A DNA stretch of 64,000 nucleotides from Acidimicrobiales bacterium (GCA_025463985.1 JAODBM010000184.1:35160-99159), one strand, 5' to 3'; positions 25,163-34,912 are shown, counted from the stretch's first letter. Made by a program: numbers and translations. The notes: generated by a model not told the origin, from the letters alone.

Positions 25163-26195
25163 CTGCGGTCCCCCTCTCGCTCTGGCCGCCCGGCTCTTGG
25201 ATGCCTGCGATCTTGCGCCGCAGATGGTCACCCGACGTCTCGGGCGGATGCTTCGCCGCCTCGCCCTCGCCGCGCACGCCGTCGAGGCAGCTGATCAGCG
25301 CGTCGTAGTTCGGCTGGTGGAAGAAGGCGATGGCCAGCCGGCGGCTCTGGCCGAGCAGCTCGAGCGGGGGCGGCACCACCCGGTGCACGGTCGACACCCA
25401 GCGGTCGTTCGTCCACTGCGCCATGAGGTCGCCGAGGTTGACGACGAACCCGCCGGGCACCGCGGCGACGTCGGCCCACGATCCGTCCTTCGTGCGCACC
25501 TGCAGGTTCCCGGGCGCGTCGTCGTGCAGCAGGATCGTGAGGCTGCCGTAGTCGGAGTGCTCGCCGACGCGCAGCTGGCCCGGCAGCGGCGGCTCGACCA
25601 GGTCGGGATAGTTGAGCGCCTCGAGCATCGAGATCGACCGGTCGATGAAGGGCTCGAAGAAGTCCTCGGGCCGATCGAGCGCGACTGCGAACACCCGCAT
25701 GAGCGTGCGGGCGAGGTCGTCGAGCGCCCGGAAGTAGTCGGTGAGCACGGCCTCGAGCGTGGGGATCGCGGCCGGCCAGATGTTGGGGGCGAAGTGGTTC
25801 CCGGCCTGCTCGCCCGAGAAGTAGGGGTCGCGGCGATCGACGTCGACCGGGCCCATGGCGAACACCTCGCGCAGGTCGGGCGGCGACTCCTTGCCCATGC
25901 TGTAGGCGACCGCGGCGCGCCCGAGGGGCACGTAGCCGCGGAACGCACCGGGCCGATGCGCGGCGACGGGCACCTTCTCGTCCACGGGCTGGTCGAAGAA
26001 CGCCCGGGCCACCGCCCGGCACGCCGACACGAGATCCGGCGGGACGCCGTGGCCGACGACGCTGAAGAACCCGATCTCCTCGCACGCGTCTCGCACCTGC
26101 TCGGCGACGAGAGCCTTGCCCGGGGCGTCTCCGGCGAGCCAGGGCGCGAGGTCGACGATCGGCACGCCGGTGACGGTGGACGAGGAGGGCGGCAT
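25155..26195 (-). CDS. Isopenicillin-N-synthase-like 2OG-Fe(II) oxygenase (1 of 5)
   Basis: 346 residues. The N-terminal DIOX_N domain starts PIVDLAPWLAG, with IGFFSVVGHGVPPDLV. The Fe(II) facial triad is H-x-D in RVGEHSDYGSLTILL and the distal His in WTNDRWVSTVHRVVPP. The 2OG-binding segment is SRRLAIAFFHQP, where the usual RxS reads RLA, so the serine is missing. ATG 26195 is preceded by GAAAGG. It lies 77 nt after the fused transporter ATPase gene and overlaps the amidohydrolase start. The family hydroxylates or desaturates small molecules; thymine-7-hydroxylase of fungi is a relative and is suggested by the pyrimidine context. Confidence 0.93.
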   Translation of the reverse strand: MPPSSSTVTGVPIVDLAPWLAGDAPGKALVAEQVRDACEEIGFFSVVGHGVPPDLVSACRAVARAFFDQPVDEKVPVAAHRPGAFRGYVPLGRAAVAYSMGKESPPDLREVFAMGPVDVDRRDPYFSGEQAGNHFAPNIWPAAIPTLEAVLTDYFRALDDLARTLMRVFAVALDRPEDFFEPFIDRSISMLEALNYPDLVEPPLPGQLRVGEHSDYGSLTILLHDDAPGNLQVRTKDGSWADVAAVPGGFVVNLGDLMAQWTNDRWVSTVHRVVPPPLELLGQSRRLAIAFFHQPNYDALISCLDGVRGEGEAAKHPPETSGDHLRRKIAGIQEPGGQSERGTAGG

Positions 26196-26272
26196 CGACG
26201 AACCTTTCGTTGCGGGGCGAGCCGGCGGCGTGGGCCGCGGCCGTCGGCGGGTGACGGGCGAGCGGGCGCTCC

Positions 26273-28363
26273 TCAGTCGACCGCGGCGTCCGGCGGTCGA
26301 TCGGGGCCGGGCACGAGCCAGCAGGCGACCGGCCGGCCGAACGCCGGGCTCGGCTCGAACGGCGGCTCGTCGGTCGCGCACCGTGGCAGCGCCTCAGGGC
26401 AGCGGGGATGGAACGCACACCCGCCAGGCGGGTGGTGGGGGCTGGCCGGTTCGCCCTTCAGGGGCACCGAGCGCACCCCCGCCTCGGGCACGGCCGACAG
26501 CAGGGCGCGGGTGTAGGGGTGAGCTGGGCGCTCGACCACGTCGGCGGCGGCGCCGTCCTCGACGATGCGCCCGAGGTACATCACGGCGATCCGATCACCG
26601 ACCAGCCGCGCCGCCGCCAGGTCGTGGGTCACGAACAACACCGCCATGTCGAACTCGCGACGGAGCCGCCCGATGAGGTTCAGCACGGTGGCGGCGAGCG
26701 ACACGTCGAGCGCGGAGGTGGGCTCGTCGCACAGGAGGATCTCGGGCGGCACGACGATCGCGCGTGCGAGCCCGACCCGCTGGCGCTGCCCGCCGGAGAG
26801 CTGGTGGGCCTTGGCCGCCGCCACGTCCTCGGACAGGCCGGCCAGGCGGAGCGCGTCGTTCACCCGCGCGCGGCGCTGCAGCTTGCTGAGCCCCTCCGAC
26901 CGCAGCCGCTCGCCGATCTGCTCGCCGACGGTGAGCCACGGCGTCAGCGACGCGCCGGCGTCCTGGAAGACCATCTGCGGGCGAGCGCCTTGGCCGACCT
27001 CGACCGCTCCCCCGTCGGCCCCGGCCAGGCCGGCCACGATCCGCAGCAGCGTGGACTTGCCGCAGCCGCTCTCGCCGACGAGCGCGACGGCCTCCCCCTC
27101 GCGCACGAGCAGGTCGATGCCCCGCAGCACATGGGCGCCGGCGGCCCGACGCAGGCCGTGCCGTCCGCCACCGAAGTGCTTGTGCACGCCGACGAGGTTC
27201 AGCGCCGCAGGACGCCCCGCGAAGGTCGGACGCTCCCGCACGCTCGCCACCCCGACCGCGACCGGTCCCTCCGCGGCCACGAGGTCGCCGATCGCACCGA
27301 TCCGCAGGCAGGCCGTGGCTCGATCGTCTGTTCCCGTGAGCGCCACCAGCGGCGGCAAGAGGGCTTCGCACTCGTCGGTGCGGTGGTCGCAGCGCGGCCC
27401 GAACGGGCAGCCCGGCGGCTGCGACTCGGGGATCGGCGGCTCGCCCCGCAACGTGCGGATGGGCTCGAACGTGTCGGTCTCGAGCGTCAGGCGCGAGCGG
27501 AGCAGCCCGGCCGTGTACGGGTGCATCGGCCGCTCGAGCGCGTCCGCCGCAGGGCCGACCTCGGCCAGGCGCCCGCCGTAGAGCACGCCGATGCGGTCGG
27601 AGATCTGCGCGGCGACGCCGAGGTCGTGGGTGATGAGCAGGAACGCGGTGCCCAGCTCGTCGCAGAGGTTGCGCAGCAGGGAGAGGATCTGCGCCTGGAC
27701 CGTCACGTCGAGGGCGGTGGTCGGCTCGTCGGCGACGACCAGCTTCGGCTTGCCGGCGATGGCCATCGCGATCATCACCCGCTGGCGCAGGCCCCCCGAC
27801 AGCTCGTGGGGATAGCTGCGCAACCGGCGGGCCGGGTCCGGCACGCCCGCCGCGTCGAGCAGGCGCACCGCCTCCTGCTTCGAGCCGCAGGCCTCGACCA
27901 TCTGGCGCCCGACCCGCATCGTCGGGTTGAGCGAGGTCATCGGGTCCTGGAACACCGCGCCCAACGACTCGGTGCGCAGGCGCCGCAGCTGGCCGGGGGA
28001 GATCGTTCGCATATCGGCGCCGCACACCTCGACCTCGCCACGGACCTCGACCGCAGCAGGGAGCAGGCCGAGCACGGACATCCCGAGCACGCTCTTGCCC
28101 GACCCCGACTCGCCGACCAGCCCGAAGATCTCGCCCGGCCGCAGCTCCAGCGACACGCCGCGCAGCGCCGGCACGGCCCGGCCGGCCCGCTGGAACGTGA
28201 GGTGGACGTCGTCGAGCCGCACCACCGGCGCGACGTCGGCCGCCGGTTCCGGCTCGGCGGTGGCCATCACGTGCAGCGCGGCCAGGTCGGGCAGCACGGC
28301 GACCTCGGTCTCGTCCTCGTCCGCATCCTCGGACGCACGGGGGCGCACATCGTGTCGGCTCAT
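26273..28363 (-). CDS. Fused peptide/nickel-type ABC transporter ATPases (DppD + DppF)
   Basis: 696 residues with two complete nucleotide-binding domains. Domain 1 (about 48-300) has Walker A GESGSGKS (84-91), signature LSGGLRQR and Walker [14 protein letters not shown]. Domain 2 (about 385-650) has Walker [10 protein letters not shown] (~430), signature LSGGQRQR and Walker [14 protein letters not shown]. Each is followed by the oligopeptide C-terminal extension with a Cys-containing motif ([17 protein letters not shown] and [18 protein letters not shown]). An acidic, non-conserved ~45-residue leader precedes domain 1. The start overlaps the permease stop (ATGA). It powers import by the two permeases and receptor encoded upstream. 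Confidence 0.95.
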   Translation of the reverse strand: MSRHDVRPRASEDADEDETEVAVLPDLAALHVMATAEPEPAADVAPVVRLDDVHLTFQRAGRAVPALRGVSLELRPGEIFGLVGESGSGKSVLGMSVLGLLPAAVEVRGEVEVCGADMRTISPGQLRRLRTESLGAVFQDPMTSLNPTMRVGRQMVEACGSKQEAVRLLDAAGVPDPARRLRSYPHELSGGLRQRVMIAMAIAGKPKLVVADEPTTALDVTVQAQILSLLRNLCDELGTAFLLITHDLGVAAQISDRIGVLYGGRLAEVGPAADALERPMHPYTAGLLRSRLTLETDTFEPIRTLRGEPPIPESQPPGCPFGPRCDHRTDECEALLPPLVALTGTDDRATACLRIGAIGDLVAAEGPVAVGVASVRERPTFAGRPAALNLVGVHKHFGGGRHGLRRAAGAHVLRGIDLLVREGEAVALVGESGCGKSTLLRIVAGLAGADGGAVEVGQGARPQMVFQDAGASLTPWLTVGEQIGERLRSEGLSKLQRRARVNDALRLAGLSEDVAAAKAHQLSGGQRQRVGLARAIVVPPEILLCDEPTSALDVSLAATVLNLIGRLRREFDMAVLFVTHDLAAARLVGDRIAVMYLGRIVEDGAAADVVERPAHPYTRALLSAVPEAGVRSVPLKGEPASPHHPPGGCAFHPRCPEALPRCATDEPPFEPSPAFGRPVACWLVPGPDRPPDAAVD

Positions 28364-29358
28364 TGCAGCGCCACCCGGGGGTCGGCCGCAGCTTGGAAGA
28401 TGTCCACCGCAGCGTTGAGGATCACGAACACCGCGCCGGCGACCAGGCTCACCCCGACGATCGCCGGGAAGTCGGAGTTCGTGATCGCGCCGACCGTGTA
28501 GCTGCCCAGCCCGGGCCAGGCGAAGATCTGCTCGACCACGACGATGCCCGCGAACATGAACCCGACCTGCAGGCCGGTCATCTGGGCCGGGCCGCTGGCC
28601 GCGTTGCGCAGCGCGTGCCGCAGGACCACGGCGCTCTCCCGCAGACCCTTCGAGCGCGCCGTGCGGGTGTAATCGGCGTCCATGCTGCTCATGAGCGAGC
28701 TGCGCAGCACCCGACCGATGGCCACGGCCGGGCCGATCGCGAGGCACGCCGCCGGCATGACCAGGTGCTTCACCGCGTCCATGACCAGCGGCCAGTCTCC
28801 GGAGAACAGCGCGTCGAGCACGAGGAACCCGGTGGGTCCGGTCGGCACGCCGTTGCGCGACGTCTGCCCGGTGGCCGGCAACCAGCCCAGCCGGCGGTAG
28901 AAGAACACGACGCCGAGCTGGCCCAGCAAGAACGTGGGCGCGGCCGCGCCCGCCACCATCACCAACCGCAGCAGCCCGGCGCCGGGCAGGCGCATGGCCG
29001 ACACGGTGCCGAGAATCAGGGCGCCGATCAGCGACAGGCCGAGCGCGGTGAACAGCAGCTCGAGCGTGGGCGGCAGGTAGGTCTTGAGGTCGTCCATCAC
29101 CGGGTGATGCGTGTGGAGCGACATCTGGAGGTTGCCGTGGGCCACGTCGTCGACGTAGCGGACGTACTGCACGATCAGCGGTCGGTCGAAGCCGAGGTGG
29201 TGGCGCGCCTGCGCGGCAGCGGGTCCGGTGGCCCCGCGGCCCAGGTAGGCCACGATCGGGTCGGTCTTGCTGACCCGCTGCAGCAGGAACATGACCGCGG
29301 TCAGGACCACGAGGAGCACGACCAGGCTGGCCAGTCGTTTGAGGACGAACGTGGTCAC
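28360..29358 (-). CDS. Peptide/nickel-type ABC transporter permease (DppB-like)
   Basis: 332 residues from a GTG. The N-terminal helix FVLKRLASLVVLLVVLTAVM and the following long extracellular loop with HHLGFDRPLIVQYVRYVDD are diagnostic of DppB/OppB permeases. The EAA-like cytoplasmic loop is RTARSKGLRESAVVLRHALR, contacting the ATPase. The last helix pair IVVVEQIFAWPGLGSYTVGA is conserved. It follows the DppC-type permease by 7 nt and overlaps the ATPase start. The gene order permease C - permease B - ATPases reverses the common B - C order. Confidence 0.93.
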   Translation of the reverse strand: MTTFVLKRLASLVVLLVVLTAVMFLLQRVSKTDPIVAYLGRGATGPAAAQARHHLGFDRPLIVQYVRYVDDVAHGNLQMSLHTHHPVMDDLKTYLPPTLELLFTALGLSLIGALILGTVSAMRLPGAGLLRLVMVAGAAAPTFLLGQLGVVFFYRRLGWLPATGQTSRNGVPTGPTGFLVLDALFSGDWPLVMDAVKHLVMPAACLAIGPAVAIGRVLRSSLMSSMDADYTRTARSKGLRESAVVLRHALRNAASGPAQMTGLQVGFMFAGIVVVEQIFAWPGLGSYTVGAITNSDFPAIVGVSLVAGAVFVILNAAVDIFQAAADPRVALQ

Positions 29359-29365
29359 GGCGCTC

Positions 29366-30283
29366 CTATCGGGACTCGAAGAGGTCGCGGACGCCGTCGC
29401 CCGCGAGGTTCGCGACGACGCAGAGGGCGAAGACGGTCAGGGCCGGCAGGATCGGGATCCACCAGTAGGCGAGGAGGTACGTGAGGCCCTGGCTGCTCAT
29501 GGCGCCGAGCTCGGGCGCCGGGGCCGGCGCGCCGAGCCCGAGGTAAGACAGGCTGGCCAGCGTCAGGATCACAGCACCGACGTCGAGGCTCGCGGCCACG
29601 AGCACGGTCGACATCGCGCCGGGCAGCAGGTGGCGGGTGGCGAGACGCCAGCGGCTCGCGCCGGCCAGGCGCGCCGCCTCGAGGTGGGGCCGCGCCGCCA
29701 GGGCCCGGATCTCCGTGCGGAACAGGCGGGCGTAGTACGGCCACCAGACGACGACGATCGCCTCGAGCACGTGGGCGAACGACGGCCCGAGCGCGGCCAC
29801 CAGCGCGATCGCCAGGATCGCGGCCGGCAGCGACAGGAAGCCGTCGGTGATGCGCATGAGCACGCTGTCGACGATGCCGCCGGTGGCGCCGGCCACGACG
29901 CCGACGATCCCGCCGATGATCAGCCCGGCGGCGATCACGACGATCGCCGCCAGCCAGCTCGCCCGCAGCCCGAACAGCAAGCGGGTCAGCACGTCGCGCC
30001 CCACCTCGTCGGTGCCGAGCAGCCCGCCGTGCCCCGGGGCCTGGAACGCGGTGCCGATCGGCAGCTTCGGGTCGTGCGGCGCGAGCCACGGCACCAGCAC
30101 CGCGACCACGGTGACGATGACCAGGAGCGACACCGCCGCGATGTCGAGGCGGCTGGCGCCTTGGCGCGACGTCGAGCGGACCCGCCCCAGGATGTCCCCG
30201 CGGCGCCGGCTCCGATCCGACCAGCTGGCGCCGCTGCTCCCGCCGCCCGGCTCACCCGCACCAGACAGCTGCACCAGCGTCAC
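29366..30283 (-). CDS. Peptide/nickel-type ABC transporter permease (DppC-like)
   Basis: 305 residues from a GTG. Conserved DppC features are a single first helix LDIAAVSLLVIVTVVAVLVP followed by LAPHDPKLPIGTAFQAPG, then HGGLLGTDEVGRDVLTRLLF, which is nearly invariant in the family. The EAA loop is AALAARPHLEAARLAGASRW-like (ALAARPHLEAARLAGASRWR), and LASLSYLGLGAPAPAPELG is the typical penultimate segment. The first ~35 residues are Ser/Gly/Arg-rich and not conserved. It lies 34 nt after the receptor gene. Confidence 0.93.
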   Translation of the reverse strand: MTLVQLSGAGEPGGGSSGASWSDRSRRRGDILGRVRSTSRQGASRLDIAAVSLLVIVTVVAVLVPWLAPHDPKLPIGTAFQAPGHGGLLGTDEVGRDVLTRLLFGLRASWLAAIVVIAAGLIIGGIVGVVAGATGGIVDSVLMRITDGFLSLPAAILAIALVAALGPSFAHVLEAIVVVWWPYYARLFRTEIRALAARPHLEAARLAGASRWRLATRHLLPGAMSTVLVAASLDVGAVILTLASLSYLGLGAPAPAPELGAMSSQGLTYLLAYWWIPILPALTVFALCVVANLAGDGVRDLFESR

Positions 30284-30317
30284 GTCGGAACCTCGCCGAC
30301 GACGCGGGACCGCATGG

Positions 30318-31889
30318 TCAGCCCGCCTTGGTGTCGGCGAACGAGATGCCGTACGGGTCGAGGAGCTTGTGGGCGACCACGATCCCCTTCTTGGCCACGA
30401 TGCCCGAGAGGCAGTTGGTGACCGGCCAGGTCGTCGCGCTGTTCATGTACAGCGTGGCGGCCTGCTCGAAGGTGCTCTCCGCCACGGCTGGGGTCGTCGC
30501 GCTCATGGCCTTGTCGATGAGCGCGTCGCCCGCCGGGATCGAGGTGCTGTTGATGTTCAGCACGCCCTTCGACTGCAGGTAGGCCTGGAAGTAGCTCGCC
30601 GGGTTGGCCGTGTCGAGGTTCAGGCTGATGACCGAGATGTCCGGCGCATCGTTGGGCTTGCCCGGCCAGCCGAGCATCGTCGTGTCGTTCGTCGCCACCA
30701 CCTTGGCGTTGAGCCCGGCGGCCTGCAGCTGGGTCTGCACCAGGTTCGACGCCTGCGCATCGGCGGGGATCGAGATCGTGTGCTCGATGGTGACGTTCTT
30801 GTTGGCCAGCTTGGACGCCAGGGCGGTCAGGACCGACGGGTCGTGGCTGGGGCTGAACGGCGCCTTCCCGGCGGGCAGCATCCCGTAGGGGGTGAACTGG
30901 TCCGGCACCGAGCCCGCCGGTCCGCGGGCGCCCTCGGTGATGAGCTTGGGATCGAGGGCCTGCTGGACGGCGGCCCGCAGCTTGGCGTCCTTGAAGATGC
31001 CCTTGTTCGAGTTGAGCATGATGAACGTGGTCCACACGGCCGGGAAGAACTTGGTCGTGAAGGCGCTGTCGCTCTGGAAGGACGTGAGGTCAGCGGGGGT
31101 GAGCCCGGTCGAGATCACGTCGAGCTCGCCCTGCCGCAGCTGCAGCACCTGGGTCGTCACGTTCGGGATGATCGAGGTCTTGATCGTCGTGTAGTACGGC
31201 TTCGGTCCCCAGTAGCCGGCGAACGCGTCCATCTGCTCCGCCTGGTCGTTGACCAGCGACGTCAGCGTGTACGGGCCGGTGCCCGCGTCGTGGGTCTGCA
31301 ACCAGGTCTGCGCGTCGTCCTTGCCGGCGTGGGCGGTCACCACCGCCGGGCTCACGAACTTCGGCCCGTACGGCGAGGTCTGGTAGTCGATGAACGTGTT
31401 GTCCCGCGCCTTGAGGTGCACGACGAACGTGAGCGGATCGGGGGTGTCCATGCTCTTGACCCCAGCCAGCATGTACGACGCGCCCTGGTTGATCTTGATG
31501 GCACGGGCCCAGCTGAACTTGGCGGCGGCGGCGTCGAACGCGGTGCCGTCGTGGAACTTCACGCCGGGCCGCAGCTTGAACGTGTAGGTGAGCCCGTCGG
31601 CCGACACGGTGTGCGACAGCGCGAGCTGCGGGATGATCGTGGCCGTCGATCCCTCGGACGTGTAGAGGCCCTCATAGAGCGCCATCTGGCGGTCGTTGGC
31701 CGGCGCGCCGTACCACACCGCGGGGTCCGGGCTCATGTCCTGGATCGTGCGGGCGATGCGCAGCAGGTGGGAGCCGGCGGTGCCGCCGGCTCCCCCCGAG
31801 GTGCTCTTCGTGGTCGAGCCGCACGCCGCCGCGAGCAGCGAGAGGGCCAGGACGAGACCGATGATGCGAGGACGACTGCGCTTGGACAC
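30318..31889 (-). CDS. ABC transporter substrate-binding lipoprotein, family 5 (peptide/nickel type)
   Basis: 523 residues from GTG 31889 with GGAAGG upstream. The signal IIGLVLALSLLAAACGSTTK has lipobox LAAAC. The mature part shows family-5 blocks: MALYEGLYTSEG, LTYTFKLRPGVKFHDGTAFD, then AAVQQALDPKLITEGARGP. The family binds peptides, nickel, opines or other amide-containing solutes. In this position the ligand is more likely an N-heterocycle, ureide or nucleoside-type compound; inference. An alternative ATG at 31970 would overlap the preceding stop (TGATG) and add 27 residues, but it would give an unusually long n-region before the signal. Confidence 0.93.
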   Translation of the reverse strand: MSKRSRPRIIGLVLALSLLAAACGSTTKSTSGGAGGTAGSHLLRIARTIQDMSPDPAVWYGAPANDRQMALYEGLYTSEGSTATIIPQLALSHTVSADGLTYTFKLRPGVKFHDGTAFDAAAAKFSWARAIKINQGASYMLAGVKSMDTPDPLTFVVHLKARDNTFIDYQTSPYGPKFVSPAVVTAHAGKDDAQTWLQTHDAGTGPYTLTSLVNDQAEQMDAFAGYWGPKPYYTTIKTSIIPNVTTQVLQLRQGELDVISTGLTPADLTSFQSDSAFTTKFFPAVWTTFIMLNSNKGIFKDAKLRAAVQQALDPKLITEGARGPAGSVPDQFTPYGMLPAGKAPFSPSHDPSVLTALASKLANKNVTIEHTISIPADAQASNLVQTQLQAAGLNAKVVATNDTTMLGWPGKPNDAPDISVISLNLDTANPASYFQAYLQSKGVLNINSTSIPAGDALIDKAMSATTPAVAESTFEQAATLYMNSATTWPVTNCLSGIVAKKGIVVAHKLLDPYGISFADTKAG

Positions 31890-31969
31890 GAGGGCCTTCC
31901 GGGTCGGGGAGGCGTCGCGCCTCGTGGGGAGGGAGTGACGGGCGGCGCGGGCGCCGGCAGCAGCAGCCA

Positions 31970-32956
31970 TCACGCCGCTCCGCCGAGGGGGGCGACGCCG
32001 ATGGCGGCGTCGATCTCGGCGAGCACGTCGCCGGTGAGGAGCGCGGCGACGTCGAGCGCGAGCAGGTTCTCTTCGAGCTGCTTGAGGCTGCTCGCCCCCG
32101 TGATCACGGTCGAGACGTGCGGGTCGAGCGTGCACCAGGCGATCGCCAGCTGGGCCATCGTGCAGCCGAGCGACTGGGCCACCGGCAGGAGCTTGCGGAC
32201 CCGCTCGTTGTTCGCCTTGTCGCGCAGGCTGTCGCGCACCCAGTCGTAGGTGTCGAGCGAGCCGCGGCTGCCGTCGGGCACGCCATCGACGTACTTGCCG
32301 GTGAGCAGCCCCGACGCCAGCGGGCTCCAGGTGGTGAGGCCCAGGCCGATGTCGTCATACAGGCGGCCGTACTCCTGCTCGACGAGCCGCCGGTTGAACA
32401 GGTGGTACTCCGGCTGCTCGACCACCGGCTTGTGGAGGTGGTGGCGGTCGGCGATGTCCCACGCGCCGCGGATCTCAGCCGCGCTCCACTCCGACGTGCC
32501 CCAGTACAGCGCCTTGCCCGACGACACGATGTCGTGCATGGCCCAGACCGTCTCGGCGAGCGGCGTGTCGGGGTCGGGCCGATGGCAGTACAACAGGTCG
32601 ACGAAGTCGAGCCCGAGCCGTTCGAGCGAGCCGTCGATGGCCTGCATCAGGTACTTGCGGTTGAGCGTGTTCTGCATGTTCACGGCCTCGCCGTGGATGC
32701 CCCAGAACAGCTTCGTGGAGATGACATAGGACCAGCGTGGCCAGCCCAGCTCGGCGATCGCGTCGCCCATCACCCGCTCCGACGCCCCGTCCGCGTAGAC
32801 CTCGGCGTTGTCGAAGAAGTTGACGCCGGCGTCGTAGGCCGCGGCCAGGCAGTCGCGGGCAAGGCCGTCGTCGACCTGGTTGCCGAACGTGACCCACGAC
32901 CCGAACGAGAGCGCGCTCACCTTCAGGCCGGTAGGTCCGAGACGTCGGTACTCCAT
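31970..32956 (-). CDS. Aldo/keto reductase, Kv-beta (AKR6/7-like) subgroup
   Basis: 328 residues. The sequence runs [40 protein letters not shown] (Asp, Tyr), [20 protein letters not shown] (Lys), and [20 protein letters not shown] (His), which is the pattern of voltage-gated potassium-channel beta-subunit-like reductases. The cofactor end is [22 protein letters not shown] 32956 has AAGGAG 7 nt upstream. It is second in the nine-gene minus-strand unit, 52 nt after the oxygenase. NADPH-dependent carbonyl reduction is the expected chemistry; a semialdehyde or ring-opened aldehyde would suit the pathway. Confidence 0.92.
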   Translation of the reverse strand: MEYRRLGPTGLKVSALSFGSWVTFGNQVDDGLARDCLAAAYDAGVNFFDNAEVYADGASERVMGDAIAELGWPRWSYVISTKLFWGIHGEAVNMQNTLNRKYLMQAIDGSLERLGLDFVDLLYCHRPDPDTPLAETVWAMHDIVSSGKALYWGTSEWSAAEIRGAWDIADRHHLHKPVVEQPEYHLFNRRLVEQEYGRLYDDIGLGLTTWSPLASGLLTGKYVDGVPDGSRGSLDTYDWVRDSLRDKANNERVRKLLPVAQSLGCTMAQLAIAWCTLDPHVSTVITGASSLKQLEENLLALDVAALLTGDVLAEIDAAIGVAPLGGAA

Positions 32957-33008
32957 CAAGTTGCTCCTTCTTCGGCCCCGGCCCCTCGGTGGAGGCGGAG
33001 GTGACGGC

Positions 33009-33992
33009 TCAGACCGGAACGTCGATGTTCACCGGGACGGCCGACACGTAGGTCTCCTGCCGCCGGTGCACGTGCGTGCCGCAGTGCAGGGGTGCCAACG
33101 CGGTGCCTCCGGTGGCGGCCACGCACGACGGCGCGGGCACCACCACGGTGTCGAGCGACGGCATGTGGAAGAACACGAGCGTGTCGCGCGCCGCCACGGG
33201 GCTGGCCGCCAGCTCCGGCGCAGGCGGCACGACGCGATGCACGTTGGCGTGGATCAGGCGGTTGGTCCAGCGCGCCAGCAGGTCACCGACCTGCACGAGG
33301 AACGTGTCGGGGCCGAACGTGATCGGGGTCCAGGCGTTCGAGCCGGGGATGCGCACCTCGAGCCCGCCGGGCGCGTTGTTCGCCGTGAGGATCGTGATGC
33401 CGCACTCGTCGGTGTGCGGGCTCAACCGGAGCTGGCCGGGGCGGGGGGCCTCGCGCAGCGGCGGATAGTGGTTGACGGCCAGGTTGGCCCACTGGTGGTC
33501 GGTCCAGGCCGGCAGCTGCTCTGACGGGAGGTCCAGCGCCGTCGCCAGCATCGTCATCAGGCGGCACGCGAGCGCGCGGCAGGCCGCGTAGTACTCGGCC
33601 CAGATCGCATGCAGCCCCGCCGGCCGCTCGGGCCACAGCGCGAAGTGCCCGAGGTCGTTGACCTGGTACCACTCGACGAGATCGGGGGTCGCGTCGTCGG
33701 TGAGGTCGGTGGCACCACCGTCGGGCATCCAGCCGTGCCAGACCCCCTCCCCGGGCCAGCGCACGACCTCTTTCTCCTCGCGCGGCAGCGCGAAGAACGC
33801 CCGGGACACCTCGGTCATCCGGGCGAACAGGTCGCTGGCGATGCCGTGGCCTTCGACGAAGGCGCACGAGGAGCTGATGAGGGCGTCGGCCAGCGCCTCT
33901 GGACCGTCCGTGCGCAGGTCTATAACGGGCACGCGACCCGGTTCTGCGCCGTTGCTTTGACGGCTATCAGCCCGAGCTGGCTCCCACTCCAT
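33009..33992 (-). CDS. Isopenicillin-N-synthase-like 2OG-Fe(II) oxygenase (2 of 5)
   Basis: 327 residues. DIOX_N begins [20 protein letters not shown] and has [16 protein letters not shown]. Fe ligands are in [16 protein letters not shown] and in the helix [14 protein letters not shown]. The 2OG segment is [18 protein letters not shown], so the usual RxS reads RDT. It is more similar to the oxygenases encoded at 42318 and 46059 (shared [22 protein letters not shown] block and [11 protein letters not shown] tail) than to those at 25155 and 45023. First gene of a nine-gene unit; a shared 35-bp element lies 44 nt upstream. The start ATG at 33992 lacks an obvious ribosome site. Confidence 0.92.
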   Translation of the reverse strand: MEWEPARADSRQSNGAEPGRVPVIDLRTDGPEALADALISSSCAFVEGHGIASDLFARMTEVSRAFFALPREEKEVVRWPGEGVWHGWMPDGGATDLTDDATPDLVEWYQVNDLGHFALWPERPAGLHAIWAEYYAACRALACRLMTMLATALDLPSEQLPAWTDHQWANLAVNHYPPLREAPRPGQLRLSPHTDECGITILTANNAPGGLEVRIPGSNAWTPITFGPDTFLVQVGDLLARWTNRLIHANVHRVVPPAPELAASPVAARDTLVFFHMPSLDTVVVPAPSCVAATGGTALAPLHCGTHVHRRQETYVSAVPVNIDVPV

Positions 33993-34035
33993 AGGCTGCG
34001 ACAGTATGGATATCGAGGAGCGGTAGCAACGGTGA

Positions 34036-34070
34036 CTCTGTAACAAACAGTGAGTTAACGTCGGGGCAAC
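34036..34070 (-). promoter_or_regulatory. Shared regulatory element, copy C (upstream of 33992 unit)
   Basis: Read on the minus strand: GTTGCC-N5-GTTAA-N3-ACTGTTTG-TT-ACA-GAG. It matches copy A (34712-34746) without gaps at 22 of 35 positions, including GTTGCC, ACTGTTTG and ACA at the same spacing and in the same orientation to its gene. It lies 44 nt ahead of the first gene of the long minus-strand unit. Confidence 0.65.
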
Positions 34071-34139
34071 AGGCCGGCACACGTCTGGAAATGAGCCGGA
34101 CACATCCCCCGTCGGTCCGTGAACATTGTCTCCCCAACT

Positions 34140-34175
34140 GAACGAAATCTGCTCTGTATCCATCACAATTCGTTC
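34140..34175. promoter_or_regulatory. Inverted repeat GAACGAA-N22-TTCGTTC ahead of cytosine deaminase
   Basis: Seven-base perfect arms centred about 34 nt ahead of the deaminase start, with adjacent AT-rich bases (AAT/AATT) continuing the symmetry. It could be an operator for the deaminase gene, which shows no clear copy of the 35-bp element; the wide spacing makes this uncertain. Confidence 0.35.
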
Positions 34176-34191
34176 CGCTATGGTCGCCATC

Positions 34192-34680
34192 ATGCAGGCA
34201 ACGTCTGATGATGGAGCAGAGGTCCCGCTCGACGCGGTGACCGCGGCCGCCTGGTTGCTCACCGCGACCGAGCAGGCCCGGATCGGCATGGCCGAGGGGG
34301 GCATCCCGATCGGCGCCGCGCTCTACTCGCGGGCCGGTGAGCTGCTGGGCACCGGCCACAACCGCCGGGTGCAGGACGGCGACCCGTCGATGCATGCCGA
34401 GACGGCCGCATTCAAGGCTGCAGGGCGCCGCCGCTCCTATCGCGACACGGTCATGGTCACCACGCTGGCGCCATGTTGGTACTGCAGCGGCCTCGTGCGT
34501 CAGTTCGGCATCGGTGGCCTGGTGATCGGTGAGTCGGTGAACTTCTCGGGCGGCCAGGAGTGGCTGCGCGCCGAAGGCGTCGAGGTGGTCGATCTCGCCG
34601 ATGCCACCTGCATCGAGCTGCTCGGCACGTTCATCGCGGGGGCACCCACGCTCTGGAACGAGGACATCGGCGTCGACTGA
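34192..34680 (+). CDS. Cytosine deaminase, yeast FCY1 type
   Basis: 162 residues. Zinc and catalytic motifs are MHAETAAFKA (HAE) and TTLAPCWYCSGLVRQFGI (PCxxC). Beyond these generic motifs it follows yeast Fcy1 closely: GGIPIGAALYSRAGELLGTG, HNRRVQDGD, VIGESVNFSGGQEWLRAEG, and a C-terminus ending in WNEDIG, the counterpart of Fcy1 WFEDIG. It should convert cytosine (and possibly 5-methylcytosine) to uracil (thymine), the entry into reductive pyrimidine degradation encoded next. No Shine-Dalgarno sequence precedes this ATG or the in-frame ATG at 34180, so the message may be leaderless or nearly so. Confidence 0.88.
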   Translation: MQATSDDGAEVPLDAVTAAAWLLTATEQARIGMAEGGIPIGAALYSRAGELLGTGHNRRVQDGDPSMHAETAAFKAAGRRRSYRDTVMVTTLAPCWYCSGLVRQFGIGGLVIGESVNFSGGQEWLRAEGVEVVDLADATCIELLGTFIAGAPTLWNEDIGVD

Positions 34681-34711
34681 CCGACCGCGTCGGCGGGAAC
34701 GGCCCGTGAAT

Positions 34712-34746
34712 GTTGCCGGACTGTGAAACGACTGTTTGGCACAATG
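34712..34746 (+). promoter_or_regulatory. Shared regulatory element, copy A (upstream of pyrimidine degradation unit)
   Basis: GTTGCC-GGACT-GTGAA-ACG-ACTGTTTG-GC-ACAATG, 166 nt ahead of the ureidopropionase start. It matches copy C ungapped (22/35) and copy B with one inserted base (25/36). Its end overlaps a 14-bp palindrome, CAATGAGGTCATTG, at 34742-34755. Proposed binding site of the MocR-type regulator encoded at 43382-44782. Confidence 0.68.
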
Positions 34747-34912
34747 AGGTCATTGCGATCGTCCGAATTGGCTGCGTACAGTCCGAGCGAGGCGCTCGAT
34801 ATCCGAGGAGCGCGCGCAGCGAATGCGTCGCTCGGTGTCGTCCGTGCGCCCCCAACCGTCGCGTCCTGTTCCGGGACCACGCGGTGCTCATTTCGACGAG
34901 GAAGGACTGCTC

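Noticed and set aside
34126..34170. Fifth copy of the shared 35-bp element ahead of the cytosine deaminase gene
   Set aside because: TTGTC and TGAA occur, but with different spacing, and the ACTGTTTG block is missing.
33993..34191. -35/-10 promoter hexamers upstream of the divergent oxygenase and deaminase genes
   Set aside because: Only weak matches (for example TTGCTA with a TACTGT 17 nt on, minus strand) were found; not convincing enough to annotate in such GC-rich DNA.
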